From Crocinitomicaceae bacterium (GTDB lineage: Bacteria > Bacteroidota > Bacteroidia > Flavobacteriales_D > Crocinitomicaceae), in contig JAQXCN010000056.1 of assembly GCA_029251865.1 (NCBI GenBank), forward strand, positions 1 to 49,485: 49,485 nucleotides of DNA. Direction: 5' to 3'. Position 1 is the first letter of the stretch. Each line of letters opens with the position of its first letter. A program made the translations under genes and the position numbers. The notes beneath the pieces were generated by a model. It was not told where the DNA came from, did not search any database, and saw only the letters and a program-made list of their open reading frames with translations. Positions 24,332 through 33,429 of this stretch are shown in pieces.

Positions 24332-25350
24332 CAAAAGTATTGGTGATATACACAGGTGGCACTATAGGAATGATCAAAAATCCAGAAACAGGCTTGTTGA
24401 ACAGTTTTGATTTTAATTCCGTCTACGAACATATACCTGAACTTAACAGACTGCATACCGAGATAGATACAATGAGTGTTACGAGGCCAATCGACTCTTC
24501 TGAGATGAGCTCTGAAGATTGGATTCAAATGGCGAAGTTGATTCAAAATTCTTATGACCGATACGATGGTTTTGTGATTCTTCATGGAACGGATACCATG
24601 TCATACACTGCCTCCGCACTGAGCTTCATGATTAAAGACCTGCAAAAGCCTGTGATTCTTACTGGATCACAACTACCAATAGGTGTAATTCGAACAGATG
24701 GGAAAGAGAATTTGATTACGGCAATTGAAATTGCAGCGGCAAAAGACTCCAATGGAGAATCAATCATCCAAGAGGTAGCCGTTTATTTTGAATATTCTTT
24801 GTATCGCGGCAATAGAAGCTCTAAGGTTAGTTCTCATCAATTTGAAGCCTTTAAATCACCTAATTATCCTGAGCTAGCTATAGCAGGGGTCAATATTAAA
24901 TATAAGTGGAGTGCTTTATTTAGACCTAAACAATCAAAGCCAAGTTATAATTTTAGCTTATCCAATTCTGTTGCGCTTTTAAAAATATATCCAGGAATGG
25001 ATATAAATTTATACCGTGGACTTTTTGACGTTTCCAAAACAAAAGGGATTGTCTTAGAAACTTTTGGTTCGGGCAATGCACCATCCAATATAGAGATGCA
25101 ATCGCTAATGAAGGATTATGTTGAAGGGGGTGGGGTTATTGTAAATATTACGCAGTGCAGCTCTGGAGGAGTGAAGCAAGGAGCATATCACACAAGTTCC
25201 TTTTTTAATAAAATTGGTGTAATAAGTGGTTCAGATTTGACTGTAGAAGCAGCAATTACAAAACTCATGTTTGCATTAGGGACTGAGTCTAATTCCGATA
25301 ATATAAAAGCATTAATGGCCACGCCTATGTGTGGTGAAATGGAGCGCTGA
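24328..25350 (+). CDS. ansA: L-asparaginase, type I (cytosolic)
   Basis: 340 residues with no signal peptide, so the cytosolic type I form. The nucleophile loop YTGGTIGM places T12, and the second catalytic motif LHGTDTMSYTAS places T88 and D89. ILTGSQLPIG, SSHQFEAFKSPNYPELA-like and TQCSSGGV are further family segments. It hydrolyses asparagine to aspartate and ammonia. It ends one base before the convergent ftsE gene, leaving no space for a terminator between them. Confidence 0.94.
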   Translation: MTKVLVIYTGGTIGMIKNPETGLLNSFDFNSVYEHIPELNRLHTEIDTMSVTRPIDSSEMSSEDWIQMAKLIQNSYDRYDGFVILHGTDTMSYTASALSFMIKDLQKPVILTGSQLPIGVIRTDGKENLITAIEIAAAKDSNGESIIQEVAVYFEYSLYRGNRSSKVSSHQFEAFKSPNYPELAIAGVNIKYKWSALFRPKQSKPSYNFSLSNSVALLKIYPGMDINLYRGLFDVSKTKGIVLETFGSGNAPSNIEMQSLMKDYVEGGGVIVNITQCSSGGVKQGAYHTSSFFNKIGVISGSDLTVEAAITKLMFALGTESNSDNIKALMATPMCGEMER

Positions 25351-25351
25351 T

Positions 25352-26020
25352 TTACTGCTCTATCACCAAGCCATCTTTAACGAGTAATGTACGATGAGGG
25401 AATAATTTTACAATGTGCATATCATGCGTTGCCATAATAATTGCTGCCTTTTTTTCTTGCGCCACAGCAATTAATAGGCGCATTATTTCTTCCGAAGTTT
25501 CAGGGTCAAGATTGCCGGTCGGTTCATCAGCTAAGATCAATTTCGGATCATTTAGTAGCGCTCTTGCTATTGAGACTCTCTGTTGTTCTCCTCCAGATAA
25601 TTCATGAGGCATTTTAGCCCCCATTTCTTCAAGTCCAACCATTTTTAAACATGCTATGCTTCTTTCATGAATCTCCTTCTTCTTTTTCCAACCCGTAGCT
25701 TTGAGAACAAAGTATAAGTTTCGAAGGATATTTCGATCCATTAACAATTGAAAATCTTGGAATACGATTCCAATTTTTCGTCGCATTAAAGGAATGTGTT
25801 TTCTTTTGAGCTTTTTAAAGTTGAATTCAGCAAAATGACCCTCCCCCTCCTCAAGTTGAAGCTCGCCATATAATGTCTTCATTAAACTGCTTTTTCCACT
25901 TCCTGTTTTTCCGATTAAAAAGATAAAATCACTTTCCTGAACCGAAAGCTGGACATTAGAAAGGACCTTAATTCCTTTCTGGAAAATATGGGCATTGGAT
26001 AGCGTAACAACTTCAGACAT
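25352..26020 (-). CDS. ftsE: FtsE-type ABC transporter ATPase
   Basis: 222 residues from the ATG at 26020; a TTG at 26041 is in frame but unlikely. Walker A is GKTGSGKS (37-44), the Q-loop is VFQDFQLL (86-93), the signature is LSGGEQQR (141-148) and Walker B is [12 protein letters not shown] (161-172). The last, with the DEPTGNLD form, is shared by FtsE/LolD/MacB-type ATPases; the short form and the lack of any fused permease fit FtsE, which works with FtsX in divisome control of peptidoglycan hydrolases. No ftsX lies in this window, so LolD is not excluded. Confidence 0.85.
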   Translation of the reverse strand: MSEVVTLSNAHIFQKGIKVLSNVQLSVQESDFIFLIGKTGSGKSSLMKTLYGELQLEEGEGHFAEFNFKKLKRKHIPLMRRKIGIVFQDFQLLMDRNILRNLYFVLKATGWKKKKEIHERSIACLKMVGLEEMGAKMPHELSGGEQQRVSIARALLNDPKLILADEPTGNLDPETSEEIMRLLIAVAQEKKAAIIMATHDMHIVKLFPHRTLLVKDGLVIEQ

Positions 26021-26147
26021 AATACTTATGTGTTTATACAAAAGTGCAGAATCCTCGTTGTCAAAATTTATTTACCCAATAATATCTCTTAACAAGACAA
26101 GGTTTAAAACTTTTGAATTCAAACGAATCTCGGCTTGGTTGAGAATG

Positions 26148-26155
26148 TAAATTTG
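26148..26155 (+). promoter_or_regulatory. -7 element TAAATTTG abutting the giant TPR gene
   Basis: TAAATTTG matches TAnnTTTG and ends four bases before the GTG at 26160. No -33 TTG was found at 17-23 bases. Confidence 0.4.
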
Positions 26156-26159
26156 TTTA

Positions 26160-29100
26160 GTGCGAAAAAGTAGAACATTATTTATTTTAGTGGCCCTTGC
26201 CACAATTCCCTTTCTTGTTTCATCACAAAAAACAGACAAGTACACGAGTCTTTATGACGGGTACTTTCGGGGAGAGGAACTCTATATCAACCTTCAGTAC
26301 GGAGCGGCAAAAAAAGAGTTTAGAGATTTTATTGACCGCTGTGATAATTACAACGATCCGCTTTATCAAAAAGCGATGTATTATGAGGGCTTGTCAGGAT
26401 TAGAACTCTACAACAGTGATGCAATCGATTTATTAATGGATTACAATCGGATTTATCCTGAAAACATTCATCGATTCTTTATCAATTATAAGATAGGTAA
26501 TTCTTTTTTCCAAGACGAAACGTATGATGACGCAGAACTTTGGTTTAGTAAACTTTCGGCAGGCGATTTAGACACCTCGTACCGTGAAGAGTATTACTTC
26601 AAACTTGGATATGCTGCGCTTCAAAATGAGCATTTTGATAAAGCGATAAATACGTTTAGAGAAAACCTGCTGGGCAAATCTCAATATGCACCGCCAAGTA
26701 AATATTTCTTTGCACATCTCTGTTATGAAAGAGGGTCCTATCAACTCGCTTTAGAGCAATTCTCGGAATTGGAAAAAAACACAGATTATTGTGGGATTGT
26801 GCCTTACTACATTGTACAGATATATCATAAGCAGGCAAATTTTGATGCTGTGATTGATTATGCGCCTACCGTTTTGTCTTGTAAGCTTGTCAACCACGAG
26901 AAGGACGTAAACCACATCATAGGGAATGCTTTTTACAATCAACGGAATTACACCGAAGCATTAGATTATTTGTTAAAGTACGCGAAGAAGTCTCGATTAA
27001 CAAGAGATGATGCTTATCAAATTGGATACGCACTTTTTGAAACAAAGGATTTTGAAAGTGCAGTGCATTACTTGGATCAAGTCGTCCGCGTAGACGATAG
27101 TTTAGGCCAAATATCGATGTATAAAATTGCAGAGTGTTACCAAATTATGAAGGAGTTATTGCCAGCACGAAGTGCTTTTGAGGCAGCTTCTCAGATGACA
27201 GCAATACCAAAAATAAATGAGGATGCTCTTTATAATTTTGCGGTAATTTCATTTGCTGTAGATATTAACCCTTATGATGAATCTGTTCGTGCTTTTGAAA
27301 ATTATCTTGAAGCGTATCCAAATTCTACGCGTAAAGAGGATGTGTATCAATATTTAATAAATGCATACAGTTCCACGAGTAATTATAAAAAGGCCATTGA
27401 ATCTTTAAATAAGTTGCCAAAATTAGATACAAGGCTTAAACGTGTATACCAAACCTTATCATATAATCGAGGAGTTGAGCTTTTTCAGAAGCGTTTATTT
27501 AATTCATCAATAGCAGCGTTTGCAGCGGTGAATGACCACCCAATAGACCCTGAATTAGCGGCACTGTCAAGGTACTGGATTGCTGATGCGTATTACCGAC
27601 AAAATAAAATGCGAGAGGCAATTTCGAATTACAAATTATTCATTGCTTCACCTGCATCGAATGCTATTCCAGAAAAGATAGATGCGTATTACAATATAGC
27701 ATATGCATACAGAGAGATAGATGCAGAAACAAGGGCTTCTGAAAATTTCAGAATCTATCTTCAATCGAATCCTAAAAACCCGCGAAAAGAGGTTGATGCA
27801 TGCTTTAGGGTTGCTGATATTTTTTATTTGAATAAAGAAAACGCTTTAGCTATTGAGTTTTATGAAAAGGCACTTGCTTATAATTCCGCCTTAAATGATA
27901 AAGCACTCTATTATGTCGCTAAAACTTATGGATACAGTGGTGAGGGTACCCTTAAGGTTGAAAAACTAAAAGAAATTTTAATGGCTTATGCGAATTCAAA
28001 ATACGCTATGAATGCTACATATGAATTAGCAAATACATATTCATCAATTGGAAATAATGACGATGCCTTAACTTATTATGACAACTTAATCATTGATTTT
28101 CCAAATTCACCGTTTATTACTCAGGCCAAAATAGGAAAAGCAAATTGCTATTTAAAAAAGTGGCAATATGATAAAGCAGAAACAGCGTACCTCAAAGTTC
28201 TTGCAGAGCATGAAAATGAAAATGATGTTTGTGAAGTAGCGGCAAAAGGGCTTGTTGATGTTTATACGGCTCAGCAAAAGCCTCAAAAAGCTGCAGAAGT
28301 TGTGGACCGTTATAGTTGTATAAATTATTCAGATGATGAAAAAGAAAATTTGTTTTACACACCAGCGCTTCAAGCGTATTTGGACACCAATTATCAAGAG
28401 GCCATTGACAAGTTTAAAGTTTACCTAAATAGTTTTTCAGAGACAGGTCAATACGTGGCAGAGACCTATTATTATCTCGGAACATCTTATCTTGCCAGCA
28501 ACGATACAATCAATGGGATTGAGAACTATGAATTATTCTTGGCGTCAACTAGCAATACGTACAGTGAAGGCGCCGCTCGAAGGGTTAGCAGCCATTACTA
28601 TGCTGAAAAGAATTACGAGAAAGCCTTAGAGAATTATGAAAAGCTGGAATCACTCGCTACCACTCCGAGTACATTATTTACAGCCAGGTTTGGGATTATG
28701 AGGTCCGCCTTTTTCACAGAAGGATATGAAAAAAGTAAGGCGTATGCGTCTCTTGTGTTAGAATCCTCAACTTTGACTGAGCTTCAAGAAGCGGAGTCCA
28801 ATTATGCGTCAGGTATTTCTTCATTTAAACTTAATCAATATAATGATGCAATGATACCACTGCAATGGCTCGTTGATCACACTACAACCTTTATGGGTTC
28901 TGAAGCCAAATTTACAATGGCCTTTATGCATTACAAACTTGAAGACTTAAGCACCGCTAATATTGAAATCCAAGAGCTTCTAAAAATGAAGCCCAGCTAT
29001 GATTATTGGATTGCAAAAGGATTGATTTTAAAATCAAGAATTTTCGTCAAGCAACGAGATTTTGTTCAAGCGGAACAAAACTTGAAATCAGTAAAAGAGC

Positions 29101-29234
29101 ATTATCCAACAAAAGATGATGGTATTATAGAAGAGGCAAACCAATTATGGGAGGAAATCCTAATGCTGAAAGAGGCAGATGAAGATAATAATGAAGAAAG
29201 CCCTGAAACTAAAATTGAAATAGATGAAGAGTAG
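26160..29234 (+). CDS. Large periplasmic tetratricopeptide-repeat protein
   Basis: 1024 residues from a GTG that gives a good signal peptide (MRKSRTLFILVALATIPFLVSSQ). The rest is an almost continuous array of TPR-like helix pairs with repeated A-x-x-x-Y/F and YDDA/YEKA patterns (for example ETYDDAELWFSKL, YEKALENYEKLE, NNDDALTYYDNLI). It ends in an acidic tail (EADEDNNEESPETKIEIDEE). TPR arrays serve as protein-protein scaffolds; this one is periplasmic or outer-membrane facing. It overlaps the outer-membrane barrel gene by 11 bases, and large TPR plus barrel pairs occur in Bacteroidota, so a joint envelope complex is plausible. Confidence 0.85.
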   Translation: MRKSRTLFILVALATIPFLVSSQKTDKYTSLYDGYFRGEELYINLQYGAAKKEFRDFIDRCDNYNDPLYQKAMYYEGLSGLELYNSDAIDLLMDYNRIYPENIHRFFINYKIGNSFFQDETYDDAELWFSKLSAGDLDTSYREEYYFKLGYAALQNEHFDKAINTFRENLLGKSQYAPPSKYFFAHLCYERGSYQLALEQFSELEKNTDYCGIVPYYIVQIYHKQANFDAVIDYAPTVLSCKLVNHEKDVNHIIGNAFYNQRNYTEALDYLLKYAKKSRLTRDDAYQIGYALFETKDFESAVHYLDQVVRVDDSLGQISMYKIAECYQIMKELLPARSAFEAASQMTAIPKINEDALYNFAVISFAVDINPYDESVRAFENYLEAYPNSTRKEDVYQYLINAYSSTSNYKKAIESLNKLPKLDTRLKRVYQTLSYNRGVELFQKRLFNSSIAAFAAVNDHPIDPELAALSRYWIADAYYRQNKMREAISNYKLFIASPASNAIPEKIDAYYNIAYAYREIDAETRASENFRIYLQSNPKNPRKEVDACFRVADIFYLNKENALAIEFYEKALAYNSALNDKALYYVAKTYGYSGEGTLKVEKLKEILMAYANSKYAMNATYELANTYSSIGNNDDALTYYDNLIIDFPNSPFITQAKIGKANCYLKKWQYDKAETAYLKVLAEHENENDVCEVAAKGLVDVYTAQQKPQKAAEVVDRYSCINYSDDEKENLFYTPALQAYLDTNYQEAIDKFKVYLNSFSETGQYVAETYYYLGTSYLASNDTINGIENYELFLASTSNTYSEGAARRVSSHYYAEKNYEKALENYEKLESLATTPSTLFTARFGIMRSAFFTEGYEKSKAYASLVLESSTLTELQEAESNYASGISSFKLNQYNDAMIPLQWLVDHTTTFMGSEAKFTMAFMHYKLEDLSTANIEIQELLKMKPSYDYWIAKGLILKSRIFVKQRDFVQAEQNLKSVKEHYPTKDDGIIEEANQLWEEILMLKEADEDNNEESPETKIEIDEE

Positions 29235-30954
29235 TCGCCTGATTTTAATGCTGTGTTTTCTTCTAACACTATCTCATTTTGGTTTCGCACAACCAGACGT
29301 AACCATAGATGGAAAGGGAAGTCGTCAAGTTGAACCCGCTATAAGATTAACGCTTTCACCTCAGGTTATTGATACTGTTAAACCCTCTGAAGTTGCTTCT
29401 TATCCATTACTAGTTTATTTGTATCCTACACAAATTCAATTAAGCCCAATTAAGGCGGCTGAGATCGAGACCACCGAAAAATTACGACAACTCTATCCTT
29501 TCTTTGCTAAAGTAGGTATGGGTTCTGGCGTAATGCCTTTAGGGCAATTTGTTTATAATTCTACGAGGTCTAAAGGTTATCAATATGGAGTTATGGCTGA
29601 TCATATCAGCTCTTTTGCAGCTATTAAAAACAGAGATGGTGTAGCGTATGCCCCCGCGAATTACGACCTAACAAATGCTTCTGTTTACGGTAAAATTGTA
29701 GATAACACCTATATGATTGATGGTCAAGTAAATTACAGAAATCATGGCTTTAATTACTACGGCGTTCCAAATGATACAATTGATAAATCTTTAATACGTC
29801 AGAGGTTCCAAAAAATCGGGGGTAAGTTGGGGTATGTGTCAGATTTTGGTGACAGCGCAGTAATGAATTATGCTGTTGATTTGGACTATCATTTTTTACA
29901 AACTGCAAAACCGGATTTAGATACGATTTCCGAATGGAGAGCGGGAGAGCATAATGCCAGACTAAATGTAAAAGGTTGGTATAACTACAAATCAGAGGAG
30001 TTTTATGCAAATGTAGGTGCGCGTTTTAATAGTTACAACTTCGGTTTAGAAGATTCCGTTATCAGTTCAGGAATTGATACCGGAAGAATAAGAAAAAACA
30101 CGATTATAGATTTCAAGCCAGGAGTGTTAACACAGCTTATGGATAACAGGTTTAAATTAGATATTGGAATGTCCTTGTCTGTCGATATTTCAGATGAAAC
30201 ACGTTTATATATTTATCCGCAGGCTGAAATTAAATATTCGTTATTCAATGATATTTTTATTCCTTTTGCTGGGATTCGTGGAGGGTTAACGCAAAACTCA
30301 TTCTCATCACTCTCTGATGTTAATCAGTTTATCGCGCCATCCATAGTTCTGGCTAATGAGAACAATCCCTACGATATCTATGGGGGTATAAAAGGGACAT
30401 TAAGTAAAAAAATGGGTTTTAATGCCAATGTTAGTTTTAAGAAAATCACCAACAAGGCTTTCTTTGTAACCGATACGTTAGCACCTTTACGAAATCAGTT
30501 CGGGTTACTTTATGATACACTCAACCATACAAGAATCGAAGCATCAATATTCTATCAGTTGGATGAAAAACTGAAGTTTGATGGTATCGCTCGCTATAAT
30601 TCCTATGAAACAATGAATGAAACGTATGCTTGGAACCTACCCATATTAGAATTTCAGGTTCGTGCAGCATATAATTTATTTGATAAGTTTATGTTTAATT
30701 TCGACGGTCATATTGAAACAGGTAGAAAAGCCCTCTTGTATGAAATGGTTGAAGGCGCGGAGGAAGAGAATAACCAATATTATTTTAATCTTGGGAGTAT
30801 TGTTGATTTTAACTTGGGTATATCTTATCACTACAATAAGAGAGTTACAGCTTTCATTCAATTAAACAATATTGCTTCTCAGCGATACAATAATTGGTAT
30901 AATTACCCTGTTCAACCTATTCAAATAATGGGTGGTGTTTCTTTCAGATTTTAA
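29224..30954 (+). CDS. TonB-receptor-like outer-membrane beta-barrel protein
   Basis: 576 residues: signal peptide (MKSSRLILMLCFLLTLSHFGFAQ), a short N-terminal region (about 24-110), then a barrel with repeated aromatic beta strands. The end (LNNIASQRYNNWYNYPVQP then IMGGVSFRF) looks like the last strands of TonB-dependent receptors, with the terminal Phe recognised by the Bam machinery. No TonB box or plug domain is evident and the length is short for a full receptor, so transport by a plug is unlikely. It is co-transcribed with the TPR protein. Confidence 0.8.
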   Translation: MKSSRLILMLCFLLTLSHFGFAQPDVTIDGKGSRQVEPAIRLTLSPQVIDTVKPSEVASYPLLVYLYPTQIQLSPIKAAEIETTEKLRQLYPFFAKVGMGSGVMPLGQFVYNSTRSKGYQYGVMADHISSFAAIKNRDGVAYAPANYDLTNASVYGKIVDNTYMIDGQVNYRNHGFNYYGVPNDTIDKSLIRQRFQKIGGKLGYVSDFGDSAVMNYAVDLDYHFLQTAKPDLDTISEWRAGEHNARLNVKGWYNYKSEEFYANVGARFNSYNFGLEDSVISSGIDTGRIRKNTIIDFKPGVLTQLMDNRFKLDIGMSLSVDISDETRLYIYPQAEIKYSLFNDIFIPFAGIRGGLTQNSFSSLSDVNQFIAPSIVLANENNPYDIYGGIKGTLSKKMGFNANVSFKKITNKAFFVTDTLAPLRNQFGLLYDTLNHTRIEASIFYQLDEKLKFDGIARYNSYETMNETYAWNLPILEFQVRAAYNLFDKFMFNFDGHIETGRKALLYEMVEGAEEENNQYYFNLGSIVDFNLGISYHYNKRVTAFIQLNNIASQRYNNWYNYPVQPIQIMGGVSFRF

Positions 30955-30966
30955 TACGTACGTTCA

Positions 30967-31986
30967 GTGATTTCAGAGGCAATCTTCCTGGTTCAAAAAG
31001 GTCCTGCAAAACAAGCCTTTAAAAGGCAAGAAATCACACTACCTCCTCTAAAAAACAGTGAGGTCCTCATCGAAAGTGAAGCCTTTGGATTAAACTATGC
31101 AGATGTGATGGCGCGGAATGGGCTTTACCGAGAAGCCCCTGCGATGCCTTGCGTAATTGGTTATGAGGTTGTGGGTAAAATCATCGAAGTCGGCCCAGAT
31201 GGTGACAATGAAATAATAGGTCAGAGAGTTCTAGCTTTTTGTAGGTTTGGTGGCTACAGCCGTCATGTTATTACTTCAGCCCTTGCCGCTTTACCCATAG
31301 GAGATTTACCCGCAGAAGAGGTTTTAGCTTTGAGTACGCAGGGTGTAACCGCTTTTTACATGACAGATTATTTAGCGGCAATTCAGAAGGGAGAACGTGT
31401 ATTGATTCATGCGGCTTCAGGCGGCGTAGGGACTCTACTTATCCAATTGGCGAAACGAAGAGGCGCCATTGTAATTGCCAAGGTAGGTTCAGATGATAAA
31501 GCTAAGATCGCTAGAGCAATGGGCGCAGATTTCACCATCAACTATCGAAGTAAGGACTATTATGATGTTCTCAATGCTCAGCCGAAAATAGATATTAGTT
31601 ATAATCCCGTTGGAGGCTCTACATTTAAAAAAGATTTTAAACGTTTAAATGCAGGAGGCAGACTGTTTTTATTCGGTGGTTCTGAGCTTTCTGGTGGTAA
31701 ATTTGGAATATTTTCTTCAATGAATTTCCTGAGAAAAATGGGTCTCCTTTTACCTGCTGTATTAATGATGACCTCTAAAAGTATCTTGGGGGTGAACATG
31801 CTAAAAATAGCAGACAATAAACCTGAAGTCATGCATACTTGCCTTGCTGCTGTTCTTGATTTGTACAAGAAAAAAGAAATCAAGGTTGTTGTTGGAAAAG
31901 TTTATTCTGTTAATGATATTTCGGAGGCACACGATTATTTGGAAAGCGGCACATCTTCAGGGAAAATTTCAATATGCTGGAATTAA
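30967..31986 (+). CDS. Quinone oxidoreductase / VAT-1-like MDR-family NAD(P)H dehydrogenase
   Basis: 339 residues from a GTG at 30967 after an in-frame gap with no better start. It is a medium-chain dehydrogenase of the zinc-free quinone oxidoreductase branch: LNYADVMARNGLY (42-54), GYEVVGKIIEVG (65-76) and the nucleotide-binding AASGGVG (149-155). The structural zinc cysteines and catalytic zinc ligands of alcohol dehydrogenases are absent. It resembles the VAT-1 homologue subgroup (LRKMGLLLPAVLMMTSKS-like segment after residue 250). Probably an NADPH-dependent reductase of quinones or enones. Its stop overlaps that of the convergent small gene by four bases. Confidence 0.85.
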   Translation: MISEAIFLVQKGPAKQAFKRQEITLPPLKNSEVLIESEAFGLNYADVMARNGLYREAPAMPCVIGYEVVGKIIEVGPDGDNEIIGQRVLAFCRFGGYSRHVITSALAALPIGDLPAEEVLALSTQGVTAFYMTDYLAAIQKGERVLIHAASGGVGTLLIQLAKRRGAIVIAKVGSDDKAKIARAMGADFTINYRSKDYYDVLNAQPKIDISYNPVGGSTFKKDFKRLNAGGRLFLFGGSELSGGKFGIFSSMNFLRKMGLLLPAVLMMTSKSILGVNMLKIADNKPEVMHTCLAAVLDLYKKKEIKVVVGKVYSVNDISEAHDYLESGTSSGKISICWN

Positions 31987-32228
31987 GCTTTTTTTACAAA
32001 TAGCTTAACGAGTAGGTTTTTGATTTGAGCACGAAATAAAAACATTAAAATCAAGTACGGTATAACCATAAGAAAAAGTATTCCCGAATTAATATTGCTT
32101 CCAAAAGATGCCTCTTCGAGACCACTTCCTTGCTCAGACAACAGCTTACATTGAGAACACCCTTGGGCCATGAGTGATTGTGATAACGTTACTGATAAAC
32201 CTAAAAAAAGGAGTAATTTTAATTTCAT
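31983..32228 (-). CDS. Small membrane protein with CxxC motif
   Basis: 81 residues: a signal-like N-terminal hydrophobic segment (MKLKLLLFLGLSVTLSQSLMAQ), then GCSQCK (CxxC), a short polar loop and one membrane helix (about 50-66, ILFLMVIPYLILMFLF), ending in a basic tail (KNLLVKLFVKKA). The layout suggests a small anchored protein with a periplasmic dithiol. No family recognised. Confidence 0.6.
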   Translation of the reverse strand: MKLKLLLFLGLSVTLSQSLMAQGCSQCKLLSEQGSGLEEASFGSNINSGILFLMVIPYLILMFLFRAQIKNLLVKLFVKKA

Positions 32229-32264
32229 TTATTTGTAATTAACAAGATGTTATAAAGGTACGAA

Positions 32265-32297
32265 TTGCCTGTAGCAAAACAAAATAAGCTAACTTTA
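32265..32297 (+). promoter_or_regulatory. Possible promoter of the TPR lipoprotein gene
   Basis: TTG at 32265-32267, a 22-base spacer and TAACTTTA at 32290-32297 (one mismatch to TAnnTTTG), four bases before the ATG at 32302. Confidence 0.4.
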
Positions 32298-32301
32298 CAA
32301 C

Positions 32302-33429
32302 ATGAAATTTTTTCTATGTCTTAGCGTGCTAATTTTAATCGTTAGCGCTTGTTCTCAAGAATCAGATCAGGTAACCGAGAACAGTAAGGTTGATGTCTCG
32401 AACACAACAACATATGCCGCTAAAATGGCAGATTTAGATAAAAAACTTCGATCCCAACCTGATGATATACCTCTTTTACTTCAAAGTGCAAATTTAGCGC
32501 TAGAAAATTATGATTATCCGAAAGCACTTGCTGATGCAGCGAGAGCGTTTAGGCTAGACAGTAACAAGGTTGAGACCAAACTTATTTATGCATTATCGAT
32601 AATAAATAAATCAAACCGTTCTGTTTCGGATATAAGGAGGGCCCGGGATTATTTCCAAAATATTATCAAAGAGATGCCTGATAACCCAAAGGCAATGATC
32701 GGATTGGCAAATACTTATGTCCTTCAACAAGATTTTGATGAGGCGAGGAATTGGATTGATAAGACTTTAGAGATTGCTCCTAAGTTTTTTGATGCGCATG
32801 TCCTACAAGGAAGCATTTACAAGGTTTTAGCTGCAGCTTTGACTGGTGACGATGGTTCTGAGTCACTTTCAAGGGTCTATATGGATTCTGCGATTCAAAC
32901 CTATTCGCGTGTCTGCCAATATCACCCTGATCGCCCGGAAACATATATGCAGTTGGGTATTTTATATCAGCAGTCTGACAATAGGAATTGTATTGATCAA
33001 TTTTATTCAGCAGTGCAATTGTCACCAGGGAATTTAGATTTCATGTATGCCCTAGCCTATGCTTACAGTCTTTTTGATCAAGAACGTAAAGCAATGTCCG
33101 TTTACAAAGAAATGCAGGATTTGGATTCGAGCTATAGTGAAGCATTTTGTCAAATGGGTCAAATATACCAGAAGAAGTATAACGAACTTGATAGTGCCTT
33201 GACTATGTATAGAGAGGTGATTTCAATTGATCCAAATCATGTTGATGCCTATGTGAACATGGGTGTTATTTACGAGGCGCAACAACAAAACACAAATGCA
33301 TTGAAAAGTTATGCTAAGGCCCTTGTAATTTTGCCAGAGGACAGAAGTCCTTTTATGTCTTTGCGAGATTTTTCAGCAAATCAAAATTTAGCGAGAGTAT
33401 ATGCAGATGAACTCCAGAAAAAGCTTTGA
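32302..33429 (+). CDS. TPR-repeat lipoprotein
   Basis: 375 residues: lipoprotein signal (MKFFLCLSVLILIVSAC, lipobox VSAC, lipidated C17), a Ser/Thr/Asn linker, then tetratricopeptide repeats from about residue 40 to the end (for example NYDYPKALADAARAFRLD, NPKAMIGLANTYVLQQDF, NHVDAYVNMGVIYEAQQQNT). The protein likely sits on the periplasmic face of the inner or outer membrane and mediates protein assembly; the target is unknown. It overlaps the following membrane-protein gene by four bases. Confidence 0.85.
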   Translation: MKFFLCLSVLILIVSACSQESDQVTENSKVDVSNTTTYAAKMADLDKKLRSQPDDIPLLLQSANLALENYDYPKALADAARAFRLDSNKVETKLIYALSIINKSNRSVSDIRRARDYFQNIIKEMPDNPKAMIGLANTYVLQQDFDEARNWIDKTLEIAPKFFDAHVLQGSIYKVLAAALTGDDGSESLSRVYMDSAIQTYSRVCQYHPDRPETYMQLGILYQQSDNRNCIDQFYSAVQLSPGNLDFMYALAYAYSLFDQERKAMSVYKEMQDLDSSYSEAFCQMGQIYQKKYNELDSALTMYREVISIDPNHVDAYVNMGVIYEAQQQNTNALKSYAKALVILPEDRSPFMSLRDFSANQNLARVYADELQKKL

